The notes: generated from the letters alone by a model not told the origin. Positions 1 through 8,049 are shown, counted from the first letter of the stretch. The stretch is DNA of 45,291 nt from Streptomyces niphimycinicus (GCF_018883605.1 NZ_JAHLEM010000106.1:1-45291), one strand, 5' to 3'. Numbers and translations are program-made.

Positions 1-188
1 GGGACGCGGCGGTCGCGGGGCTGCTGTCCGGGCTGGTCGAGGAGGCGCCGTGGCCGGACCGGCTCGCCCGCGCGGTGGCCCTGTCGGCGGCGGCCGTACG
101 GTCCCCGGTGGCGGGCGAGTTCGACCGGGCGGTCTACGACGAGGTGCTGGCGGGCGTCGAGGTGACGGAGCACCCGGCGGCGGCGTGA
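1..188 (+). CDS. PfkB-family carbohydrate kinase, C-terminal fragment (5' end outside window)
   Basis: Only the last 61 codons are visible, read in the frame that begins at base 3 and ending in TGA at 186-188. The fragment opens with G-D-A followed by AVAGLLSGL, which matches the end of the GAGDA motif of PfkB-family sugar kinases, where the Asp is the catalytic base that deprotonates the accepting hydroxyl. The following helix (WPDRLARAVALSAAAV) and the acidic tail fit the C-terminal helices of actinobacterial 1-phosphofructokinase or tagatose-6-phosphate kinase-like enzymes. The substrate cannot be decided because the lid and sugar-binding half are missing. The gene is convergent with the CBM protein and the two share a strong hairpin between them. 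High confidence in family, low in exact sugar. Confidence 0.7.
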   Translation, partial: DAAVAGLLSGLVEEAPWPDRLARAVALSAAAVRSPVAGEFDRAVYDEVLAGVEVTEHPAAA

Positions 189-277
189 GGGCGACGGCGG
201 GGCGACCACGGCGGCGCGAGGCCGCCGTGAACACCGCCGCAGGCTCGGAAGCCCCGCAGCCTCTTGGGCCCCGGCTT

Positions 278-304
278 GGGGCCCCGGCACCTCTCCGGGG
301 CCCC
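278..304. terminator. Hairpin between convergent genes, likely bidirectional terminator
   Basis: A perfect 10-bp inverted repeat (GGGGCCCCGG and its complement) surrounds a 7-base loop. It lies between the stop codon of the kinase at 188 and the stop codon of the convergent CBM protein at 325. There is no U-tract, as is usual for Streptomyces terminators. Seen directly; the terminator role is inferred from position. Confidence 0.6.
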
Positions 305-324
305 GACCCGTGCCAGTCCCGCGC

Positions 325-1323
325 CTAGCCCTTGGCCTTGGCCAGCCGCATCTGGTCGATGTTGGCGTTGCACTTGTCGCCGCTCTCGCACGACACGGTG
401 ATCGTGTTGGTGCCGTGGCTGAGCTGGACGATCGACCAGGTCTCCGTCCAGCCCTTCTCGAAGTCGCCCTTCGGCGCGCCCGTGAAGTTCTGCATGTTGA
501 GCGGCCGCGACTCCTTCTTGCCGTTGATCGTCAGCGACATGCTCTGGTCCTCGCCGGGCACGCTGTACGTGACGTACAGCCGGTACGACTTCGCCTTGTC
601 CACGTCCACGCTCCAGGTCACGGACGCGCCCGGGGCGTTGACGCCCACGTAGGAGCCGCCGTCGGCCTTGGCGCCCTGGATGTCGGTCGCGGGGGCCGCG
701 CCGCCGGCCAGCCGCATCTTCGAGGCGTCCTCGGTGGGCAGATTCCCCTCCGGGGCCTTGGAGGGCCCGGAGGACTCGCCCGGCTCGACGCTGGAGCCCG
801 CGGTGGGCTGGTTCGTCGGATCGGCCTGGTCGTCCTTCTTGTCGTCACCGTTGGTGATCATGGCGACGCCGATGCCCACGAGGACCACCGCGACCACGGC
901 GAGCGCGCCGATCAGCAGCCCCTTGTTGTTGGGGCCGCGACCGCCTCCCCCATGGCCGCCGCGCGGGGCGGCCGCACCGGGCTGGCGGGGTGCCCCGCCG
1001 GGCAGCGTCTCGGGGGCGGCGTAGTGGGCGTTCTGCCGACCGTAGCCGCCCTGCTGCTGGCCGTACCCCTGCGGCGGCTGGTTCGGGATCTGCTGGCCGT
1101 AGGTGCGCTCGCCCACCGCACGGACCTGGTTGTAGGAGGTGCGGGGAACCCCTGGCTGGGCCGGACCTGGGTAGCCGTAGCCACCGGCGCGGGGGGCGGC
1201 ACCCTGCTGACCCGGCTGACCCGACTGACCGCCCTGGTCCCCCTGGTCGCCTTCCGAGCGGTACAGGTAGGCGAACGGGTCGTCGTTCTCCGGTGTGCCC
1301 GAGCCGTTGTTGCCGGCCGTCAT
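325..1323 (-). CDS. Membrane-anchored protein with extracellular CBM35-like domain
   Basis: 332 residues. Residues 1-130 are a low-complexity, Gly/Gln/Pro/Tyr-rich cytoplasmic region. One hydrophobic helix (about 134-156, GLLIGALAVVAVVLVGIGV) is followed by an acidic, Ser/Pro-rich spacer. A beta-rich domain (about 198-330) carries the pattern of CBM6/CBM35 carbohydrate-binding modules (YRLYVTYSVPGEDQSMSLTI, then a final strand ending IDQMRLA). Two Cys in VSCESGDKC near the C terminus could form an extracytoplasmic disulfide. There is no catalytic domain, so the likely role is binding a cell-wall or environmental glycan, or acting as a sensor or anchor. The ATG at 1323 is preceded by GGGAG. 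The CBM assignment is by pattern only and the ligand is unknown. Confidence 0.8.
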   Translation of the reverse strand: MTAGNNGSGTPENDDPFAYLYRSEGDQGDQGGQSGQPGQQGAAPRAGGYGYPGPAQPGVPRTSYNQVRAVGERTYGQQIPNQPPQGYGQQQGGYGRQNAHYAAPETLPGGAPRQPGAAAPRGGHGGGGRGPNNKGLLIGALAVVAVVLVGIGVAMITNGDDKKDDQADPTNQPTAGSSVEPGESSGPSKAPEGNLPTEDASKMRLAGGAAPATDIQGAKADGGSYVGVNAPGASVTWSVDVDKAKSYRLYVTYSVPGEDQSMSLTINGKKESRPLNMQNFTGAPKGDFEKGWTETWSIVQLSHGTNTITVSCESGDKCNANIDQMRLAKAKG

Positions 1324-1574
1324 CCCTCGTCACTCCCCTATGCATATGGCCATCGGCGCAGGATCAGAACGCGCCACGACAGCTCATATCAGGGTCGAGA
1401 GGGCCTCAACAGGGCGTGTGCTGTCCGGATGGCCAATATTCACGATCGGTTCACTGTCGGCGGCAGGGCCGCATCGGCGCAGCCTACCGCGACCGACCGC
1501 TCCCACACCTCATTCGGCCTGTCGGTGCACCCCTCCTACCCCCCGACATATCTCACAACCTCCCACCGGCCTAG

Positions 1575-3269
1575 CTACCCGGCCCGGCGGCGCTCCTTGG
1601 AGCGGGACCGCTTCTCGATATACATGCGCTGGTCAGCGGAGTGCAGCACCTCTTCGGCCGACATTCCGCAGCCCGCCCAGCCGATACCGAAGCTGGCACC
1701 CACCCGGACGGCCCGGCCGTCGACCCGGATGGGCGGGGTGATCGCATTGCGCAGCCGCACCGCCAGATCCTGGGCGTCGGCCCGGCCGAGGCCGTCGGCG
1801 AGGACGACGAACTCGTCGCCGCCGAGCCGGGCGACCGTATCCCCTTCGCGGACGCCGTTGGTCAGCCGGCGGGCGACCTCGATGAGCACGGCGTCGCCCG
1901 CGTGGTGCCCGAAGCGGTCGTTGATGGACTTGAAGCCGTCGAGGTCGCAGAAGAGCACCGCGAGCCCCTTATGGCCGTCATCGGCGTTGGAGTCCTCGTT
2001 GGGCGGGATGATGTGCACATGGCCGTCGAACGGGACGCTCTCGGCGGGCGGCGGGGTGCCGAAGCACTCGAAGTCGTCGAAGCCGTGCAGATGCCCCGCC
2101 GCGTCGACATAGACCCCGCCGCCGCCCGCGAACCCGCCGTCGGGCGAGCCGGCCGCGTCGTCGTAGTGCCCGCCCGGCCGGGGCGGGGTGGCGCACAGCC
2201 GGGCGGCGAGCCGGGCGCGCAGCTCGGCGCTGTTGGGCAGGCCGGTCAGGGAGTCATGGCTGGCGCGGTGGGCGAGCTGGAGCTCATGGCGCTTGCGCTC
2301 CTCGATGTCCTCGACATGGGTGAGCAGGAAGCGCGGGCCGTCGGCGGCGTCGGCCACCACCGAGTTGCGCAGCGAGACCCAGAGGTACGAACCGTCGCGG
2401 CGGGTCAGCCGCAGCTCGGCGCGGCCGCCCTCGGCGGAGGTGCGCAGCAGGGTGCCGATGTCCTCGGGGTGGACGAGGTCGGAGAAGGAGAAGCGGCGCA
2501 TCGCGGAGGCGGGGCGGCCCAGCAGCCGGCACAGGGCGTCGTTGGTGCGCAGCAGCCGGCCGTGCTGATCGCCGCCCATCTCGGCGATGGCCATACCGCT
2601 GGGCGCGTACTCGAACGCCTGCCGGAAGGACTCCTCGCTGGCCCGCAGCGCCTGCTGCTCGCGCTCCAGGCGCAGCAGGGCGCGCTGCATATTGCCGCGC
2701 AGCCGGGCGTTGCCGATCGCGACGGCGGCGTGGAAGGCGTACATCTGGAGGGCCTCGCGGCCCCAGGCGCCGGGGCGGCGGCCGTTGCGCGGTTTGTCGA
2801 CGGAGATGACGCCGATCAGCTCGCCGCCGGCGGCACCCGCCGCGTAGAGCGGGGCGAACAGGCGGTCCATGGGGTGCCATTCGTCGGGAAAGCGGGGCGC
2901 GGGGCCGGGGGTGTGCCACTGCGGGACATCGTCGTCGTCGAGGACCCAGCCCTCGCTGTACGGGATGAAGCGCAGATCGCCCCAGCGGTCGCCCATGGAC
3001 AGCCGGCGCTCCCAGGAGCAGCGGGAGCCGACCCGCCCGGCCATCAGCGCCTCGGCCCCGGCGCTGCCGCCGACGGCGGCCACGACGAGGTCTCCGTCGG
3101 GACGGACGAGGTTGACGGCCGACAGCTCGAACCCGAGCCCGGCGATGACGCCGTCGGCGACGGCCTGAAGCGTGTCGGCGAGGCTGCGGGCGGTGTTCAG
3201 ATCGGCCACTACCTGGTGCAACTGCCGCAGTGTCGTAAGGCGGATGTACGGCTCCGACTCGGTCTCCAT
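1575..3269 (-). CDS. cdgB: Diguanylate cyclase, GAF-PAS-GGDEF (probable CdgB)
   Basis: 564 residues. The start is placed at the ATG at 3269 (METESEPYIRL) because GGGGGAG lies 8 nt upstream; an ATG 75 nt further out lacks such a site. Domains in order: a GAF domain (about 20-190), a PAS/PAC domain (about 205-330), and a GGDEF domain beginning at DSLTGLPNS (about 341). The catalytic motif GGDEF is at 483-487. The inhibitory I-site REGD (474-477) is exactly five residues upstream, so the enzyme should make c-di-GMP from two GTP and be product-inhibited. No EAL domain follows. The GGDEF fold holds an extra 70 or so residues (about 360-433) between its first helix and the LAVLFCDLDGFK strand. Domain order and neighbours match Streptomyces CdgB, a developmental c-di-GMP synthase; the gene name is inferred from that. 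Confidence 0.85.
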   Translation of the reverse strand: METESEPYIRLTTLRQLHQVVADLNTARSLADTLQAVADGVIAGLGFELSAVNLVRPDGDLVVAAVGGSAGAEALMAGRVGSRCSWERRLSMGDRWGDLRFIPYSEGWVLDDDDVPQWHTPGPAPRFPDEWHPMDRLFAPLYAAGAAGGELIGVISVDKPRNGRRPGAWGREALQMYAFHAAVAIGNARLRGNMQRALLRLEREQQALRASEESFRQAFEYAPSGMAIAEMGGDQHGRLLRTNDALCRLLGRPASAMRRFSFSDLVHPEDIGTLLRTSAEGGRAELRLTRRDGSYLWVSLRNSVVADAADGPRFLLTHVEDIEERKRHELQLAHRASHDSLTGLPNSAELRARLAARLCATPPRPGGHYDDAAGSPDGGFAGGGGVYVDAAGHLHGFDDFECFGTPPPAESVPFDGHVHIIPPNEDSNADDGHKGLAVLFCDLDGFKSINDRFGHHAGDAVLIEVARRLTNGVREGDTVARLGGDEFVVLADGLGRADAQDLAVRLRNAITPPIRVDGRAVRVGASFGIGWAGCGMSAEEVLHSADQRMYIEKRSRSKERRRAG

Positions 3270-3615
3270 CGATCGCACTCCCCCGAGACCTCGACAGCAA
3301 ACTCCTGGCGTCTTGTCGTCCGATTGCCACGGCCACTGAATCACAGCGAGCTGTTCACTCGGTACACAGGGTCAACAATTACTGGCTGCTGTGATTCATG
3401 TCACAGAACGTATTCACTTCTTTAACGGCGGGGATGGGAGCGCTCCTAGTTTTTGTGAACGCAAATTCCGGAACGGCGATACCTGGCCATGCAAGGCAGC
3501 CGCCTTCACCGCCCGAGCACCCTCCGGCCGGCGCCCGGCCTACGGCCGATGGCCTAGCCCACCGTGGTCCCCGGGTCCGATGCGGGGAGGGGGCGGGGGC
3601 GGTTAGCGTCGAAGG
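3270..3615. other. Divergent intergenic region between cdgB and flavin reductase
   Basis: About 345 bp with no supportable gene. The part nearest cdgB (3340-3480) is distinctly AT-richer than its surroundings and holds the CRP-like palindrome. The part nearest the flavin reductase is G-rich, with runs just before the GTG start. It must carry both divergent promoters, but I cannot place -35/-10 boxes with confidence. Confidence 0.6.
3390..3405. promoter_or_regulatory. CRP-like palindrome upstream of cdgB
   Basis: TGTGA-N6-TCACA is an exact inverted repeat with the spacing of a Crp/Fnr-family operator. It lies about 120 bp upstream of the cdgB start and about 210 bp upstream of the divergent flavin reductase. 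Streptomyces Crp recognises a GTG-N-C type palindrome of this kind, so either promoter could be controlled. The motif is seen directly; the binding protein is inferred. Confidence 0.5.
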
Positions 3616-4173
3616 GTGTTCCCGACGACTCCTTCCAGTCCAGCCGAGCCCGCCGTCCCCCATGCTGGTGGGGTGAGCGAGGACGAATTCCGTGCCGCGC
3701 TGGCGCGGCTCACCGCGGGCGTGGTGCTGGTGACCGCGCACGACCCGGAGGAGGGGCCGCGCGGCGAGGACGTCGGCATGACGGCCACCGCGTTCATGTC
3801 AGTGTCACTTGACCCGCCGCTGGTGATGGTGAGCGTTCGCAACGGTTCACGGATGGACGAGCTGCTGGAGCGACAGCCGCATTGGGCGGTATCGGTCCTG
3901 TCGGAAGGTCAGCGGCACATCGCGGGACGATTCGCCATGAAGGGGCGCATCAGCGACAGGTTGCTGTTCGAGGACATGCCCGTGGTGCGGGGCGAGCACA
4001 CCGACGCCCCGCTCGCGGTGGGCGCGCTGGCGGTACTGGAGTGCCGCACCGAGCAGCGGGTGACGGCCGGGGACCACACGCTGGTGGTGGCACGGGTGCT
4101 CACCGCGGCGGCACCGGCCGCGGAGGGCGGGCCGCTGACGTACTTCAGGGGGCGCTACCGGACGCTGGGGTGA
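3616..4173 (+). CDS. Flavin reductase-like, FMN-binding split-barrel protein
   Basis: 185 residues from a GTG at 3616. The family pattern appears as FRAALARLTAGVVLVTA, then GMTATAFMSVSLDPPLVMVSV (flavin-binding strand and turn), NGSRM, HWAVSVLSEGQ and a C-terminal YFRGRYRTL. This is the HpaC/flavin reductase (FMN-binding split barrel) fold, a cytoplasmic NAD(P)H:flavin oxidoreductase supplying reduced flavin to a partner. No monooxygenase is adjacent, so the partner is unknown. The first 19 residues (Pro/Ser-rich) precede the conserved fold. A second in-frame GTG at 3673 starts VSEDEF and may be the true start; neither has a well-spaced ribosome-binding site, and leaderless initiation at 3616 is possible. 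Confidence 0.85.
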   Translation: MFPTTPSSPAEPAVPHAGGVSEDEFRAALARLTAGVVLVTAHDPEEGPRGEDVGMTATAFMSVSLDPPLVMVSVRNGSRMDELLERQPHWAVSVLSEGQRHIAGRFAMKGRISDRLLFEDMPVVRGEHTDAPLAVGALAVLECRTEQRVTAGDHTLVVARVLTAAAPAAEGGPLTYFRGRYRTLG

Positions 4174-4250
4174 GGGCGGCAAGGGGTGGCCGCCAAAGAG
4201 CACGGAGAGCGGGGAGAGCGGGGAGTCCGGTCGGCTCGATCCCCGTCGGT

Positions 4251-4362
4251 CCCGGGTCCGGTGTTACGTCCCGGGCCGGTGTTACGTCCCGGGCCGGTGT
4301 TACGCCCCGGGTCCGGTGTTACGTCCCGGGTCCGGAATTACGTCCCGGGTCCGGTGTTACGT
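4251..4362. repeat. Six-copy 18/19-bp minisatellite between convergent genes
   Basis: Six head-to-tail units of CCCGGGTCCGGTGTTACGT follow each other without spacers. Units 2 and 3 lack the T after CCCGGG (18 bp); unit 5 carries AAT instead of TGT. The array begins 78 bp after the flavin reductase stop. Its last unit overlaps the stop codon of arfB on the other strand (4357-4359). Each unit contains the palindrome CCCGGG. Seen directly; no function can be assigned. Confidence 0.9.
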
Positions 4363-4785
4363 CCAGCCCCGCCCCGTACGCCCCCGCTTGACGTCACCGC
4401 GCTGCTTCTTCTCGCGCAGCCGCCGCTCGTTGAGGCCCCGGGGGATCCGGGTGGGGCGGCGCGGTTTGGGCGGTGGCGCGGTCGCCTCCGCGAGCAGCGA
4501 TGCGAGCCTTATGGCGGCCGTCTCACGGTTGCGCCACTGCGAACGGTGCTCGGCGGCCCGTACGGTCACCACCCCGTCCACCAGCTTGCCCGCCAGCCGC
4601 TCCAGCGCGCGCTCCTTCCACACGGGCGGCAGCGCCTCGGTGCGGGCGAGGTCGAAGCGCAACTCGACCCGGCTGTCGCTGGTGTTGACGTGCTGTCCTC
4701 CGGGTCCGGAGGACCGCGAGAAACGCCACATCAGCTCGGCCTCCGGCAAGGAGACCGAACCTCGGATGACATAGGGCGCGGGCAT
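4357..4785 (-). CDS. arfB: ArfB-type peptidyl-tRNA hydrolase for ribosome rescue
   Basis: 142 residues from the ATG at 4785, which begins the conserved block [18 protein letters not shown]; an upstream in-frame ATG at 4821 would add 12 residues. The GGQ motif (residues 29-31, within [10 protein letters not shown]) is the catalytic loop of class I release factors that hydrolyses peptidyl-tRNA in the ribosomal P site. The protein lacks codon-recognition domains. The C-terminal tail is basic ([19 protein letters not shown]), as needed to enter the empty mRNA channel of stalled ribosomes. Length and layout fit ArfB/YaeJ, which acts alongside tmRNA. The 3' end runs into the minisatellite, so the last codons vary with repeat number. 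Confidence 0.88.
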   Translation of the reverse strand: MPAPYVIRGSVSLPEAELMWRFSRSSGPGGQHVNTSDSRVELRFDLARTEALPPVWKERALERLAGKLVDGVVTVRAAEHRSQWRNRETAAIRLASLLAEATAPPPKPRRPTRIPRGLNERRLREKKQRGDVKRGRTGRGWT

Positions 4786-4967
4786 GCGTCCATGGTCGCC
4801 TGCCGACCCCGGCGGCGTCATCCGGTTATCTCGTCACACCGCCGCATCAGGGTTTGGCAAAGAAAGTAAAGGGAGCTGGAACCTGTCGGGCTGTTCATGG
4901 CGTTGTGGAGGGTGACGACGGCTTCGCCCGTCGCCTCGAATCATCGAGACCACGAAAGGGACTCCCC

Positions 4968-5543
4968 ATGGCTGTAAGCCTGTCCAAGGGCGGCAACGTC
5001 TCGCTCACCAAGGAGGCACCGGGCCTGACCGCCGTCACGGTCGGCCTCGGCTGGGACGTCCGCACCACCACGGGCACCGACTTCGACCTCGACGCGAGTG
5101 CCATCGCCGTGAACGCGAACGGCAAGGTCTACTCCGACCAGCACTTCGTGTTCTTCAACAACAAGTCCACGCCGGACCAGACCATCGTCCACACCGGTGA
5201 CAACGTCACCGGCCAGGGCGAGGGCGACGACGAGCAGATCAACGTCAACCTGGCCGGTCTGCCGGCCGACGTGGAGAAGATCGTCTTCCCGGTCTCGATC
5301 TACGACGCCGAGTCCCGCAGCCAGAACTTCGGCCAGGTGCGGAACGCGTTCATCCGCATCGTCAACCAGGCCGGCGGCACCGAGATCGCCCGCTACGACC
5401 TGAGCGAGGACGCCGCGACCGAGACCGCCATGGTCTTCGGCGAGCTGTACCGCAATGGCGCGGAGTGGAAGTTCCGTGCCGTGGGCCAGGGCTACGCCGC
5501 CGGTCTCGTGGGCATCGCCCAGGACTTCGGCGTCAACGTCTGA
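4968..5543 (+). CDS. terD: TerD-family calcium-binding stress protein
   Basis: 191 residues; the ATG at 4968 follows GAAAGGGA with good spacing, and an upstream in-frame extension has no family similarity. The sequence shows the TerD hallmarks: N-terminal [17 protein letters not shown], the GLGWDVR strand, the acidic DFDLDASA loop, [15 protein letters not shown] (calcium-binding acidic residues) and the C-terminal [12 protein letters not shown]. TerD proteins bind calcium, are linked to tellurite and oxidative stress resistance, and are often present in several copies in Streptomyces, where they influence differentiation. Here it is a solo copy without a ter operon. A strong terminator follows. 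The gene symbol denotes the family; the individual paralogue is not resolved. Confidence 0.88.
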   Translation: MAVSLSKGGNVSLTKEAPGLTAVTVGLGWDVRTTTGTDFDLDASAIAVNANGKVYSDQHFVFFNNKSTPDQTIVHTGDNVTGQGEGDDEQINVNLAGLPADVEKIVFPVSIYDAESRSQNFGQVRNAFIRIVNQAGGTEIARYDLSEDAATETAMVFGELYRNGAEWKFRAVGQGYAAGLVGIAQDFGVNV

Positions 5544-5566
5544 GGTTTCACCGGCGCGGAAACACT

Positions 5567-5596
5567 GAGGGCCGCCCCACACCAGGGGCGGCCCTC
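5567..5596. terminator. Strong hairpin terminator after terD
   Basis: A perfect 12-bp stem (GAGGGCCGCCCC with its complement) closes a 6-base loop, starting 24 bp after the terD stop codon. No U-tract follows. Confidence 0.8.
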
Positions 5597-5605
5597 GCCA
5601 TATCG

Positions 5606-5649
5606 GCGCCCATAAGGCGCTCATAGGGCGCTCATAGGGCGCTCATAGA
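5606..5649. repeat. Four-copy 11-bp tandem repeat between convergent genes
   Basis: Four consecutive 11-bp units of GCGCTCATAGG (first copy GCGCCCATAAG, last ending AGA) lie between the terD terminator and the convergent Uma2 gene. The middle two units are identical. Function unknown. Confidence 0.85.
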
Positions 5650-5679
5650 GGCTTGTAGGGGAAGGAGGTGGGACCGGGG

Positions 5680-6270
5680 TCAGAACTCGCTGGTGTCCAG
5701 GTCGAACCCGAGCGGTTCGGGCAGCGACAGCGGCTGGGAGATGTCGACCTCGACCTTGCGGGTGTACCTCTTCCCGGCGGGCAGCGAGTGCAGCACGGCC
5801 TGCTTCCGTTCCCGGTCGATCAGCAGATAGAACGGAATGCCCGCCGCCGCGTAGCCCCGCAGCTTGGGCCCCCGGTCGTTGTCGGCGGTCGAATGCGAGG
5901 TGACCTCGCCGACGAGCATCACCGCTCCCGGGTCGTGGTACTCCAAGGAGTCACCGAAGCTCCCCTTCGGCGCGATGACGAAATCAGGAACGACCTTGCC
6001 GGTTGGTGACGCATCCGGAACGCGGAGTCCGACGCCGGTGTAACGCCCCAGGTCCTTCCTGTGGTCGCGTACCTGCCCAGTCACTTCCGACACAATCTCT
6101 TCGTGCTCACCGTTAGCGGGAGGCACCACGTGGATTTCTCCTTCGATCAGTTCCACGCGCCATCCCTCGGGGGCTGCCGCGCTCAACGCCACGAAGGCTT
6201 CCTCGACCGATGAAGCGGTGCTCTCGCCACTGTCCGCGCGCGCCTCGCGCTCGGGGGCCGTCAGTACCAC
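5680..6270 (-). CDS. Uma2-family (DUF820) putative endonuclease-fold protein
   Basis: 196 residues from a GTG at 6270 with an excellent AAGGAGG 6 nt upstream. The Uma2/DUF820 pattern is present: WRVELIEGEIHVVPP near the N terminus, VPDFVIAPK (first acidic residue of the PD-(D/E)xK-like fold), VGEVTSHSTADNDRGPK (second acidic residue and Lys), and YAAAGIPFYLLID. These proteins are common, often multicopy, in Streptomyces and cyanobacteria, and their biological role is unclear despite a restriction-endonuclease-like fold. It is convergent with terD and transcribed in the same direction as the upstream TetR gene, 88 bp away. Confident in family, no function claimed. Confidence 0.88.
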   Translation of the reverse strand: MVLTAPEREARADSGESTASSVEEAFVALSAAAPEGWRVELIEGEIHVVPPANGEHEEIVSEVTGQVRDHRKDLGRYTGVGLRVPDASPTGKVVPDFVIAPKGSFGDSLEYHDPGAVMLVGEVTSHSTADNDRGPKLRGYAAAGIPFYLLIDRERKQAVLHSLPAGKRYTRKVEVDISQPLSLPEPLGFDLDTSEF

Positions 6271-6358
6271 GGTGGACCTCCTTCGTACGGAGCGATGGTT
6301 CCAGCGTAGGCGAGCGGTCCCGGGCGGTCCGGCCCGTAGTCACCCGTTCGGAGGACGA

Positions 6359-6940
6359 TCAGCCCCGCGTGCCGAAGGCGCCCGAGACCGCCTGGGAGAG
6401 GGCCCGCTTGCGGCGGTCGTGGGCCGCGGGCGGGTCGTCCGGGGCGGCTGTGGCGGAGAGTCCGGAGGCGGACCAGGTCAGGGCCATGGCGAGCACCAGC
6501 GCGAGGACGTCCTGGGGGTCCATCGAGGCGGTGAGGCGGCCCTCGCGCTGGGCATCGGCGATCGCCTGGAGTTTGCCGGCGACGGTGGCCGATGACTCGG
6601 TCACCAGATTGTTGGTGGCCACCCCTTCGAGCCTCGCCCAGGTGGCCAGGCGGATCAGCTCCGGCCGCTCCACGGCGGTGTCGTAGAGCCGCACGGCGTA
6701 CTGAGGGAGGTCGTCGGCCGTGAACGGCACGGAGTCGACGACGACATCGGCATGGCGGCGGAAGACGGCGCCGAAGAGGCCGAGCTTGTCTCCGAAGTAG
6801 GCATAGAGCTGCGCCTTGTTGATGCCCGCGGCGGCCGCGATGCGGTCGACCCGGGCGCCCGCGATGCCATGGGCGGCGAAGTCGGCGGTGGCCGCCTCGA
6901 GCAGGCGGCGGCGGGTGGCATCGCTTTTCCGGGGAGACAC
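6359..6940 (-). CDS. TetR-family transcriptional repressor
   Basis: 193 residues from a GTG at 6940. The N-terminal helix-turn-helix spans about residues 6-52 (ATRRRLLEAATADFAAHGI, then VDRIAAAAGINKAQLYAYFG), typical of TetR. The rest is a helical ligand-binding and dimerisation domain of the usual length, with a tail rich in Ala/Pro. It is divergent from the alcohol dehydrogenase at 7039, and the 98-bp gap holds two palindromes with the same half-sites. The simplest model is autoregulation plus control of the dehydrogenase in response to an aldehyde, alcohol or related ligand (inference). Confidence 0.9.
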   Translation of the reverse strand: MSPRKSDATRRRLLEAATADFAAHGIAGARVDRIAAAAGINKAQLYAYFGDKLGLFGAVFRRHADVVVDSVPFTADDLPQYAVRLYDTAVERPELIRLATWARLEGVATNNLVTESSATVAGKLQAIADAQREGRLTASMDPQDVLALVLAMALTWSASGLSATAAPDDPPAAHDRRKRALSQAVSGAFGTRG

Positions 6941-6953
6941 GGGGCTCAGATTA

Positions 6954-6965
6954 CCAACCGGTTAG
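6954..6965. promoter_or_regulatory. Putative TetR operator, site 1
   Basis: CCAACCGGTTAG is a near-perfect 12-bp palindrome about 14 bp upstream of the TetR GTG start. Its half-sites match those of the second site near the dehydrogenase, which supports binding by the same repressor. Confidence 0.5.
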
Positions 6966-7002
6966 TTGCCGGCGGGGGCGCTGCCGCGTAGCGTACAAAA
7001 AT

Positions 7003-7022
7003 CCAACCAACTAGTTAGTTAG
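7003..7022. promoter_or_regulatory. Putative TetR operator, site 2
   Basis: A 20-bp imperfect palindrome centred on AACTAGTT (CCAACCAACTAGTTAGTTAG, 16 of 20 positions symmetric) ends 16 bp before the dehydrogenase ATG. It repeats the CCAAC/GTTAG half-sites of site 1 about 50 bp away. Binding here would block dehydrogenase transcription or initiation. Confidence 0.5.
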
Positions 7023-7038
7023 AAATGGGGTGGGGCGC

Positions 7039-8049
7039 ATGACCGTGCGCGCATACGCGGTGGAGCGGGCCGGTGGCCCTGTTCAGCGGCTCGAGTACGA
7101 GCCGGAGCCCCTGGGGCCGCTGGAGGTCGATGTCGCCGTGACGCACTGCGGCGTCTGCCAGACCGACGTCGGCATGGTCGACGACGCGCACGGCTACTCC
7201 CGGTACCCGCTGGTCGCGGGCCATGAGGCGGTCGGCGTGATCGCGGCCGTGGGCAGCGCCGTCGACGGTGGGCAGCTCGCCGTCGGCCGGCGGGTGGGCG
7301 TCGGCGCGGTGGCGGGGGCGTGCTTCGCCTGCGAATGGTGCCTCAGCGGTCGGCAGTATCTGTGCGCGGACAAGGACGACACGGTGCTGCGCGGCGACCG
7401 CGGCGCGTTCGCCACCCGGGTGCGGGCGAGCGACTGGCGCTACGTCCAGCCGATACCCGACTCCCTCGCCTCCGAGCACGCGGCGCCGCTCCTGTGCGCC
7501 GGGATCACCGTGTTCTCGGCGATCACCCGGAACGGCGTCCGGCCCACCGACCGGGTCGCCGTGGTGGGGGTGGGCGGTCTGGGCCATCTCGCGATCCAGT
7601 TCCTCGCCAAGTGGGGCTGCCAGGTGACCGCCATCTCCTCGACGGCGGCGAAGGCGGACGACAGCCGCCGGTTCGGCGCCCATGAGTTCGTCGCCGCGCA
7701 GGAGGGGCTCCAGCGGGTCTCGGGCTCGTTCGACTTCATCCTCTCGACCGTCTCGGCCGATCTGCCGTGGGACGCGTATCTCGCGGCGCTGCGCCCGCAC
7801 GGGACGCTGTGCGTGGTCGGCGTTCCCCACGGGCCGTTCGGCTTCCAGCCGTTGAGCCTGCTGCTGGGCGAGAAGCGGCTCGTCGGCGGCCTCGTGGGGT
7901 CACCGGCGGAGAACCGGCGGATGCTGGACTTCGCGGCGCGGCACGGCATCCGCCCGGCCGTCGAGACTTTCCCGGTCGCGCGCCTGGACGAGGCGCTCGA
8001 CCATGTCCGCCACGGACGCGCCCGCTATCGCGCGGTGTTGGAGTTCTGA
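7039..8049 (+). CDS. Zinc-dependent NAD(P) alcohol dehydrogenase (MDR family)
   Basis: 336 residues; the ATG at 7039 follows GGGGTGGGG. Catalytic zinc ligands are visible as C37 (THCGVCQTD), H62-E63 (GHEAVG) and a later Cys. The structural zinc site is the four-Cys loop C95, C98, C101 and C109. The nucleotide-binding fold carries GVGGLGHLAIQF. The pattern is close to cinnamyl-alcohol dehydrogenase/YahK-like aldehyde reductases that use NADPH. The divergent TetR regulator and the operator-like sequence in front suggest induction by an aldehyde or alcohol. Substrate not predictable. Confidence 0.9.
   Translation: MTVRAYAVERAGGPVQRLEYEPEPLGPLEVDVAVTHCGVCQTDVGMVDDAHGYSRYPLVAGHEAVGVIAAVGSAVDGGQLAVGRRVGVGAVAGACFACEWCLSGRQYLCADKDDTVLRGDRGAFATRVRASDWRYVQPIPDSLASEHAAPLLCAGITVFSAITRNGVRPTDRVAVVGVGGLGHLAIQFLAKWGCQVTAISSTAAKADDSRRFGAHEFVAAQEGLQRVSGSFDFILSTVSADLPWDAYLAALRPHGTLCVVGVPHGPFGFQPLSLLLGEKRLVGGLVGSPAENRRMLDFAARHGIRPAVETFPVARLDEALDHVRHGRARYRAVLEF

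Noticed and set aside
4186..4869. Plus-strand open frame of 227 codons through the 18/19-bp repeats
   Set aside because: It crosses the minisatellite and lies opposite arfB, whose GGQ motif and conserved start are clear.
4941..5624. Minus-strand 227-codon frame opposite terD
   Set aside because: terD on the plus strand has all family motifs; the antisense frame is composed of Val/Asp/Gly-rich shadow sequence.
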